From NCBI RefSeq assembly GCF_004358165.1, contig NZ_SMTG01000002.1:1426001-1490000 (forward strand): a DNA stretch of 64,000 nucleotides, given 5' to 3'. Shown here piece after piece: positions 44,070 to 53,000 of this stretch (positions are counted from its first letter, which is position 1; each line of letters opens with the position of its first letter). Under the pieces are notes generated by a model. The model was given only the letters and a program-made list of their open reading frames with translations. It did not search any database and was not told where the DNA came from. The translations under genes were made by a program, and so were the position numbers. Origin of the DNA: Luteimonas terrae (GTDB lineage: Bacteria; Pseudomonadota; Gammaproteobacteria; Xanthomonadales; Xanthomonadaceae).

Positions 44070-46820
44070 ATGTCGAAGCTCGATCGCAACCTGCTCAGCG
44101 CCGCGCTGTCGTCGGCACTGCTGATGCTCGCCGGCGGCGCCTATGCGCAGACCGCCACCAACACGTCCACCACGACGCCGACCTCCGATGACGCGACCGA
44201 GCTCGACGCGGTCAAGGTCACCGGCATCCGCCGTGGCATCGAGAGCGCGATCTCGATCAAGCGCGATGCCACGCAGATCGTCGAAGCCGTCTCGGCCGAG
44301 GACATCGGCAAGTTGCCCGACATCAGCATCGCCGAATCGATCGCGCGCCTGCCCGGCGTGTCCGCGCAGCGCGTCGCCGGACGCGCGCAGGTGATCAGCG
44401 TGCGCGGCCTGTCGCCCGACTTCGCCACCACGCTGCTCAACGGCCGCGAGATGGTCAGCACCGGCGACAACCGCAGCGTCGAGTTCGACCAGTACCCTTC
44501 CGAGCTCGTCAGCGGCGTCACCGTGTACAAGACGCCCGACGCCGGCCTGTTCGGCCAGGGTCTGTCGGGCACGCTCGACATGCAGACGGTCCGCCCGCTG
44601 AACTTCAGCGAGGACGTGATCAACCTCAACGCCCGCTACCAGCGCAACTCGCTCGGCGAAGCGGCGAAGACCGATCCCTACGGCAACCGCATCAGCGCCA
44701 GCTGGATCACGCGCTCGGAGGACGGCCGATTCGGCTTCTCGATCGGCTATTCGCACAGCGACACGCCGATCCACGAACAGCAGGTCGGCCTCTACGAGCC
44801 GTGGAAGACCGACGCGCGCCCGGGTCTCGCCCCGGGCACCTGGGCGGCCGACGGCATGAAGGCACTGCGCCGGACCGGTTACACCAAGCGCGATGGCGCG
44901 ATGGCGACGCTGCAGTTCCGCCCGTCGAACGCCTGGACCAGCACGCTGGACGTGTTCCATTCGCGCGCCGAGCAGGAAGACACTGCGAACCAGTGGGAAC
45001 TCAACACGCAATACAACGGGTCCTCGCCCTGCAACCCCGCCTGCGTCTACAGCGACGTGCGCACCAGCGGCAACAACAGCTTCGCCGGCGGAACCATCAG
45101 CGGCGTGTATCCGCTGGTGCGCGGCATGTACAACCACCGCGACGACCGCATTTCCGCCGCCGGCTGGAGCAACGAGTTCAACTTCGAGCGCGCGCGTCTG
45201 TTCACCGACGTCAGCTGGTCGAAGGCCAAGCGCTCGGAGATCAGCTTGGAGAACAACACGCAGCTGCTGCCCAATCCGTCGCTCGACACGATCGACCTGG
45301 ACATCCGCAGCAACGGCTTCACCCAGATGCGTCCGGGGCTCGACTACTCCGACGCGTCGCGCCTGTTCCTGACCAACACGATCTACGGCTCGGGCTACGG
45401 CAAGACGCCGCAGGTCGAGGACGAGCTGAAGTCCGCACGCGCGGTGCTGTCGCTGTCGGCGCCCGATTCGATCACCTGGCTGTCGGGCTTCGACGTCGGC
45501 ATCAACTACGCCGATCGCGAGAAGCGCAAGCGCCAGCCCGAAGGCAACATCCTGCTCGGGCCGCAGGGCGACACCGCGATCGCGAGCGACCTGCAGTACG
45601 GCCTCGTCGATCTGGGCTTCGCGGGCGTCGGCTACATCCCGGCCTGGAACGTGCCGGCCGCGGTGGCCCGCTACATGGTGTTCGAGCCGACCGAGGATCT
45701 GAACTACCTGATTCCCAAGGCCTGGACGGTCAACGAGAAGATCGCGACCGGCTTCGCGCGCGCCAACCTGTCGACCGACTGGGGCAACACGGTGGTCAGC
45801 GGCAACGTCGGCGTGCAGATCCAGCGCGTGGACCAGTCCTCGCGCTCGAACTACTGGGACGCCACCCAGCCGGCGGGCAGCAACGTGCAGCCCTTCGAGG
45901 ACGGCAAGACCTACACCGACGTGCTGCCGAGCATGAACCTCGCGTTCCAGATGCCGGGCGAACACACCATCCGCGTCGGCCTGGCCGAGCAGGTCGCGCG
46001 TCCGCGCGTCGACCAGCTGCGCTCGTCGCTGGAGTTCGGCGTCGACACCAGCACCGGCCGCCCGGGCGGCGCCGGCGGCAATCCGCTCCTCGACCCGTGG
46101 CGCGCCTACGCCTTCGACGTGTCGTGGGAGAAGTACTTCGGCAATCGCGCGTACATCGCCGCCGCGTTCTTCTACAAGGATCTGCGCACCTACATCTACA
46201 CGCAGACGCGCGACGACTACGATTTCGCCGCCTTCATCGCCGACTACGTGCCGCCGCCGGGCACCCAGCCGGCGCAGCGCTACGGCAACTTCACCGCGCC
46301 GCAGAACGGCGAAGGCGGCACGCTCCGCGGCCTGGAGCTCACCGCGTCGCTGCCCTTCGACCTGTGGAGCGAGTCGCTGCGCGGCTTTGGCATCGTCGCC
46401 AGCGCCAGTTTCAACGACAGCAGCATCCAGATCCTCGACCCCGAGAGCGCCAACAGCGTCGGCAGCGGCCCGATCGACCTGCCCGGCCTGTCCAAGCGCG
46501 TCTACAACCTCACCGCCTACTACGAGCGCGACGGGTTCGAAGCCCGCGTGAGCCAGCGCCGGCGTTCGGACTTCATCGGCGAGATCGGCAACTTCGACGG
46601 CGCGCGTTCGCTGCGCTATGTGGTCGGCGAGAACATCACCGACGCGCAGATCAGCTACAGCTTCGGCGAGACCTCGTCGCTGGACGGGCTGACGCTGCTG
46701 CTGCAGGCGAACAACGTGACCAACGCCTCGTACCGCACCTATGCGGGCGTGCGCGACCGCCCGCTCGAGCATGTGGAATGGGGTCGCACGTTCCTGGTGG
46801 GTCTGAACTACCGGTTCTGA
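44070..46820 (+). CDS. TonB-dependent maltose/oligosaccharide receptor
   Basis: This 916-aa outer-membrane receptor is of the large carbohydrate-type TonB group. It has a signal peptide (LSSALLMLAGGAYAQ), a long linker, a TonB box-like ELDAVKVTGIRRGIESAISIKRDATQIVEAVSAEDIGKLPDISIAESIARLPGVSAQR, and an RGLSPDFATTLLNGREM plug. A long barrel ends in GLNYRF. This GIRRGIESAISIKRDA plug is typical of xanthomonad and Caulobacter sugar receptors such as MalA. The ATG at 44070 was chosen because it follows the purine-rich leader motif. The operator upstream and the neighbouring sugar genes support a maltodextrin substrate. Confidence 0.92.
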   Translation: MSKLDRNLLSAALSSALLMLAGGAYAQTATNTSTTTPTSDDATELDAVKVTGIRRGIESAISIKRDATQIVEAVSAEDIGKLPDISIAESIARLPGVSAQRVAGRAQVISVRGLSPDFATTLLNGREMVSTGDNRSVEFDQYPSELVSGVTVYKTPDAGLFGQGLSGTLDMQTVRPLNFSEDVINLNARYQRNSLGEAAKTDPYGNRISASWITRSEDGRFGFSIGYSHSDTPIHEQQVGLYEPWKTDARPGLAPGTWAADGMKALRRTGYTKRDGAMATLQFRPSNAWTSTLDVFHSRAEQEDTANQWELNTQYNGSSPCNPACVYSDVRTSGNNSFAGGTISGVYPLVRGMYNHRDDRISAAGWSNEFNFERARLFTDVSWSKAKRSEISLENNTQLLPNPSLDTIDLDIRSNGFTQMRPGLDYSDASRLFLTNTIYGSGYGKTPQVEDELKSARAVLSLSAPDSITWLSGFDVGINYADREKRKRQPEGNILLGPQGDTAIASDLQYGLVDLGFAGVGYIPAWNVPAAVARYMVFEPTEDLNYLIPKAWTVNEKIATGFARANLSTDWGNTVVSGNVGVQIQRVDQSSRSNYWDATQPAGSNVQPFEDGKTYTDVLPSMNLAFQMPGEHTIRVGLAEQVARPRVDQLRSSLEFGVDTSTGRPGGAGGNPLLDPWRAYAFDVSWEKYFGNRAYIAAAFFYKDLRTYIYTQTRDDYDFAAFIADYVPPPGTQPAQRYGNFTAPQNGEGGTLRGLELTASLPFDLWSESLRGFGIVASASFNDSSIQILDPESANSVGSGPIDLPGLSKRVYNLTAYYERDGFEARVSQRRRSDFIGEIGNFDGARSLRYVVGENITDAQISYSFGETSSLDGLTLLLQANNVTNASYRTYAGVRDRPLEHVEWGRTFLVGLNYRF

Positions 46821-46840
46821 TCCGCGCGGTGGCGGTACTC

Positions 46841-46870
46841 GACGGGGGCGGCAGCGATGCCGCCCCCGTC
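46841..46870. terminator. Strong terminator hairpin behind the TonB receptor
   Basis: A perfect 13-bp stem GACGGGGGCGGCA/TGCCGCCCCCGTC with a GCGA tetraloop sits between convergent genes. It is followed by CTGTCTC on the plus strand. Confidence 0.7.
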
Positions 46871-46875
46871 CTGTC

Positions 46876-47085
46876 TCAGGGGCGACGCAGGCCGTGGCGT
46901 TCGAGCATCGCGTCCAGGCGTGCGGTCACCTCGGCACGTTCGGCGCCGGGCTGCGCGGCGTCGAGAATCGGCGCGGCCAGCGCGTCGAACTGCGTCCATG
47001 CGAACGCCGGCGTGCGCAGATGCGCCGCCCACTCCGGCAGCATGGCCTCGAGATCGGCCAGCGCATCGTCGAGTCCTGCGCGCAT
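46876..47085 (-). CDS. Small 69-aa protein behind the glucan synthase-like gene
   Basis: This short ORF (MRAGLDDALADLEAMLPEWAAHLRTPAFAWTQFDALAAPILD...) starts 2 bases after the stop of the giant synthase-like gene and ends just before the terminator. It is rich in Ala, Leu and acidic residues and predicted helical. The close spacing suggests translational coupling to the synthase-like gene. No known domain is seen. The reading frame is open and the composition matches neighbouring coding DNA, but such short GC-rich frames can be chance. Confidence 0.5.
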   Translation of the reverse strand: MRAGLDDALADLEAMLPEWAAHLRTPAFAWTQFDALAAPILDAAQPGAERAEVTARLDAMLERHGLRRP

Positions 47086-47087
47086 CC

Positions 47088-50000
47088 TCAGGCCTGCGTC
47101 GGCGCTACATTGCGCGGCCATTCCAGCAGCACGTCGTGGATCGCATCGGCCTCGTCGAGGCGCAACGTCTGCGTGACCTGCCGTTCGCCGTCGAGCGACA
47201 GGACCGGCTCGGCCACATCGGTCTGTCGCACCTCGATGCGGTAGACCGCCGCGCCATGCCGCAGCTGGATGCGATAGCCCGGCCAGTCGCGCGGAATGCA
47301 CGGCGACAGCCGCAACGTGTCGCCCTGCCGCACCAGACCCAGCAGCGATTCGCCGAGCAGCCGGTACATCCAGCCCGCCGAACCGGTGTACCAGGTCCAG
47401 CCGCCGCGGCCGATGTGGGGCGCGACGCCATACACGTCCGCCGCCATCACGTAGGGTTCGACCTTGTATGTGGCGACGCCCGCCGCGTCGCGCGCGTGGT
47501 GCACTGGACTGATCATGCGCGCGAGTTCCCAGGCGCGCTCGCGGTCGCCGAGTGCGGCGAAGGCCATCGCCGACCACACCGCCGCGTGCGTGTACTGGCC
47601 GCCGTTCTCGCGCACGCCGGGCACGTAGCCGCGGATGTAGCCCGGGTCGTGCGTGGTGTGGTCGAACGGCGGATCGAGCAGCTGGATCAGCCCCGCATCG
47701 CGCTTGACCAGATGCGTGTCGAGCGCGGCCATGGCCGTGCGCGCGCGGTCCGGGTCGGCGGCGCCCGACAGCACCGCCCAGCTCTGCGAGATCGAATCGA
47801 TCCGGCACTCGTCGCTGGTATGCGAGCCGATGGGCGTGCCGTCGTCGAACCATGCGCGCCGGTACCAGCCGCCATCCCAGGCCTGCGCTTCGAGATTGGC
47901 CTGCAGGCGCGCGGCGGCGTCGCGGCACGTGGCGGCGAACGTCGCGTCGCCGCGCGACCCGGCCAGCGTGACGAAGCGCAGCAGTACGTCGTAGAGGAAA
48001 AAGCCCAGCCACACGCTCTCGCCGCGACCGCCCTCGCCCACCCGGTTCATGCCGTCGTTCCAGTCGCCCGTGCCGATCAGCGGCAGGCCGCGCTCGCCCA
48101 GCAGCGACATGCCCCGTTCCAGCGCCACCACGCAGTGCGCGTAGAGCGTGTCCGCACGACCCGATGGCACCGGCAGGTCGTAGTAGGACTCCTCGTCGGC
48201 GTTGACCAGCCGGCCTTCGATGAAGCCGACCGCCACGTCGAGCACCGCGGCATCGCCGGTCGCCTCGACATAGCGACATGCGGCGAGTGGCAACCACAGG
48301 TAATCGTCCGAGCAGCGCGTGCGCACGCCGCGATCGGCCGGTGGATGCCACCAGTGCAGCACGTCGCCCTGCGGGAACTGGTGGGCGGCGCTCGCCAGCA
48401 GATGCGCGCGGGCGAGTTCCGGTGCAGCGTGGACGGTCGCCATCGTGTCCTGCAGCTGATCGCGGAATCCGAACGCGCCACCGGACTGGTAGTAGCCGCT
48501 GCGCGCCAGATAGCGGCAGGCGAGCGTCTGGTAGACCAGCCAGCCGTTGACCAGCAGATCGATGCCCGGCTCGGGCGTTTCCACGCGCACCGCGCCCAGG
48601 GTCCTGAGCCAGTGCATGCGCACCGCGTCCAGCGCGTCGTGCGCCGGCTGGCTGCCGCGCAGCCGGGCGGCCAGCGCCAGCGCGCCGTGCATGTCGTGCG
48701 CGACGCCGAGGCGGAACACGACCTCGCGGCTGCCGTCGACCGCCAGCTCGACCGGCACCTGCAGCGCCAGACACGGATCGCGTCCGGCGCCGATGCGCCC
48801 CGACAGGCGTTCGCGACGCAAGGCATCCGGCGCGCGCATCGAACCGTTGCGTCCGAGGAATTCGGCACGGTCGCCGGTGAAGCTCCGGTCCGCGCCATCC
48901 ACGTCGAAGAACGCGACCCGACCCGCGAACTCGGTGTTGTAGGGATTGCGCGCGGTCAGCAGGCCGGTCGCCGCGTCGTGTTCGCCCACGACGTGCATCT
49001 GGGTCTTGACCCGCAGATCGCCGAGCACCCATTCCACGTAGCCCGTCGCCGACACGCGCCGCGGCCGACCGGACAGGTTGCGTAGTTTGAGTACCGAGAA
49101 CTTCACCGCGTCCTCGGCCGCGACATAGATCCACAGCTCGCTGGCGATGCCGTCCTCGACATGCTCGTAGACGCTGTAGCCGAAGCCGTGGCGCGTGCGA
49201 TACGCCCCGCGCCCGCGGATCGGCAGCGGCATCGGCGACCACAGGTGGCCGGTCTCCTCGTCGCGCAGGTACAGCGCCTCGCCGTTCGCGTCGCTGACCG
49301 GGTCGTTGTGCCACGGCGTGAGCCGGAACTCGTGTGCGTTCTCGGCCCAGGTGTAGCCCGCGCCGCTCTCGCTGACGACGGTGCCGAACTGCGCATTGGC
49401 CATGACGTTCGACCAGGGCGCGGGCGTCGTCTCGCCGTCCTCGAGCACGATCACGTACTCGCGGCCATCGGCGGAGAACGCGCCGGTGCCGTTGTCGAAC
49501 TGCAGCTGCGGGTGCACCGCCTCGAACGGCCACGGATCCTCGTCGGCCTGTGCACTCTCGATGATCTGCGGCAGGTCGTAGCGGCCCGGTGCCGCCGGAC
49601 CGGACTCGGCGGGCGGCGCGAGCGCGAGCAGCGGCACGGCGCGCTCGGGCGTGACGTGGCGGGCGACCTGCGCGGCGAGCGTGCCGCGCTGGTCGCTGAC
49701 GATCACGCGCGCGACCGACAGAAGCAGAATACGGTCCTCCTGCGAGATCTGCTGGGCGGGCCTGACGAAGATGCCCCCGGGGCGATCGAGCACGTGGCCC
49801 TCGGGACCGGCGGAGACCAGACCGAGAATGCGCTCTTGCAGCTGCTGCCGGTAACCGGCCTGGTCCTCGTTCCAGATCAGCAGGTCCACCTGCAGGCCCT
49901 TGAGGCGCCAGTAGGCGTGGGCCTGCACCATCTGCCGCACCAGCTCGATGTTCTCCGCATCCGCGATCTGCACAAGCACGATCGGCAGATCGCCGGAAAT

Positions 50001-53000
50001 CGCATGGCCCCACAGACCCGACTGCCCGCGACGGTTCTGCACCAGCACGCCCGGATCGGCGCGCAGGAAAGGATGGGCGAAGGTGATGAGCCCGGCGATG
50101 CGCTCGTAGAGCTGGGCATCGGCATGGCTGGCGCCGATCTGCCGGCGCACGACCTGGCTGTGGGTCCAGGCGAGATCGAAGACACGGTCGGCCAGGCGCC
50201 GGTCGCGGTACTTGTCGATCAACCCGGCGCAGGCCTCGCGCGCGTCCGCGATGCCGGTGACCACGTCCAGCACCGCCGTCTGGTCCGGCGCCAGCGTGAT
50301 CCGCACGCGGATCGCCACGACCGGATCGAGCACCGAGCCGGCGGTGTCCGACAGCGGCCCCGCAGACTGCAGCGCCAACGGCGCGCGCGGCGTGCGCCCG
50401 CGGCCGACGAAGCGTGCGCGGTCGGTTTCGTAGGAAATCTGCGACAGATCCACGCCGTGGGCGGCGAGCATGTGGAACATCCACGGCTGTGCCTCGTCGT
50501 GCGCACGCGGCCGGCGCGTGCACAGCAGCGACTGCGTCGCCCGCACGATCTCGGTCTGCACGAACAGGTTGCTGAAGGCCGGGTGCGCCTCGTCGGAGAC
50601 CGCAGGCGCGATCACGACTTCGGCGTACGTGGTGATTTCGATCGTGCGCGGCCGACGCGAGCGGTTGGCCAGTCGCAGGCGACGCAGTTCGATGTCGTCC
50701 TCGGCGGAGATCGCGACTTCCAGATGCGAATCGATGCCGCGCCGGCGTCCGCGGAACTCGGCCTTGGCCGGCGAGAAGATCGCCTCGTACTGGTCGACCG
50801 TCGTGCAGGTGGGCTGGAACGCGGCCGACCAGGTGTCGCCATCGTCGACGTCCTGCAGATAGCAGAAGCTGCCCCAGTGGTCGCGCGTGCCGTCCTCGCG
50901 CCAACGCGTCAGGGCCAGGTCGTGACAGCGCAGTGCGCTGCCGCCGGCGTTCGTCAGCATCGCGTGCATCCGGCCGTTGGACAGCAGCTGCACCGCCGGG
51001 CGCGTGGTGTCGGCGCCGCGGAACAGACGCAGCTGGGCATCGTCCTCGGCCACCGACGGCCGCACGTCGCCCACGTCGACGGTGTGCGGACGGAACACGC
51101 CTGTGCGCGGCACGCGTTCCTGCAGCAACAGCAGGGTCGCCTGGAACTCGGGATCGGAGACGAAGCGCTTCTGCATCGGCTGCTCGCGCAGCAGATGGTC
51201 GAGCGCGAGGAAGCCCATGCCCTGGTGGTGCGCCATGAACGAGCGGATGACCGCGTGGTGCTGTCCGCGCGGCAGTCGCGAGGCGGTGTAGTCGATCGCC
51301 TCGAAGAAGCCGAAGCGGCCGGTGAAGCCGTCGGCCTCGAGGCGCTGCAGGTTCTGCGTGGCCGCCTCGGGCGCGACCATGAGCGCCATCATCGTCGCGT
51401 ACGGCGCGATCACGAGGTCCTCGGCCAGCCCGCGCTTGAGGCCCAGATCGGGCACGCCGAACGCGCGGTACTGGTAGTTCATGCGCGCATCGACCGCGTT
51501 GTAGCCCGACTCCGAAATGCCCCAGGGCACGTCGTGCAGCCGGCCGTAGTCGATCTGCGCCTGCACCGCGTGATGCATGGTCTGGTCCAGCAGCGTGTCC
51601 GGATAGCCCGGCATCACCAGCTGCGGCATCAGGTACTCGAACATCGAGCCGCTCCACGACAGCAGCGTCGGGTCGCCGTCGACCTCGGTCAGCTGCCGGC
51701 CCAGCGCGAACCACGTGTCCTGTGGCAGACGTCCCTGCGCGATCGCGACGAAACTGCACAGCCGCGCCTCCGAAGCCAGCAGGTCGTAGTGGCCGGCATC
51801 GAGGCGCGCGGCATCGACGTCGAAGCCGATCGACAGCAGATGGCGTGCGCGGTCGTAGAGGAAGTCGTACTCCATCAGCGCGAACTGGCCCGCGCGATGG
51901 GCCAAGGCCTCGAGCGCCTCGATGCGCGCCTGTACCCCGGCGGCAGTGGCCGGATCGCCCGCCAGCATGCGCAAGGTCGGCACCGGCGCCTCGATGTCGA
52001 GGCGCGATGCAGGCAGCGCGTCCTGCGCCGCGTGCACCGCATCGGCCAGACGCATGACCCAGGTGGCGGCGTCGTCGTGCAATGCGGCGCGCGCTGGATC
52101 CGGCGGCGCGCTGCGCACCAGCGCGTCGGCCAGCGGCGCCAATGCGTCGAGCGCATGCACGGTGGCGGCTGTCGATTCGGGCGGCGCGCCGCAGACGGCA
52201 TCGAGCCGCATCCCGAAGGCCTCAAGCGAGCGCGTCCAGTCGACGTCGCCGGCAGCGAAATCCGTGCGCAGCACGCCGAACGTGTCGGCCAGACCGGCGA
52301 AGGTCTGCGGCGCGACGACCGGCGCATCGATCAGCGCCAGCAATCCCTGGCGCAGCGTCAGCAGATGGCCGGCGAGATTGCCGCTGTCAACCGTCGAGAT
52401 GTAGCGCGGAGGCAGCGGCGCGAGCGTCTCGGTGTCGTACCAGTTGTAGAAGTGGCCGCGATGGCGCGGCAGCAGATCCAGCGTGTCGAAGACGCGCGCC
52501 GTGCGCGCAGCGACGACGTCGGCCTGCACGTAGCCGAAATCCCAGGCGCCCAGGTTGGCCAGCAGCGACAGGCCGATGTTGGTAGGCGAAGTGCGGCGCG
52601 CGACGACCAGCGCCGGATGTTCCTGGATGTTGTCCGGTGGCAGCCAGTGGTCGTCCTCGCGGATGTTGACCTCGAAGAAGGCCCAGGTGCGACGCGACAC
52701 CCGGCCCAGGAACGCCCGTTGCGGCGGCGACAGCTGCGCGCGGCGCTGCCTGGGCGGTGCGCCGAGCCAGGCCATCAGCAAGGGCGAGCCGGCCCACAGC
52801 GCCAGCACCGGCGCGGCGACCCAGAGTGCCGGCGCGTTGAGCACGCCTACGGCGACGGCGAGCAACGCCGCCAGCACCGGCACCCCGGCCATCTCGCGCA
52901 GTTCCGCCGCGCCGCGCTTCCCGAGCGTGCGCTCGACCTCGCTCGATGGATTCCACTGCAACAGGTGACGCCGCGTGAACAGGGTGCGCCACAAGGTGAC

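Noticed and set aside
43455..46772. A 1105-codon open frame on the minus strand
   Set aside because: Antisense to the TonB receptor, whose signal peptide, plug and barrel are convincing. The frame carries the tail of an MpaB-like shadow only.
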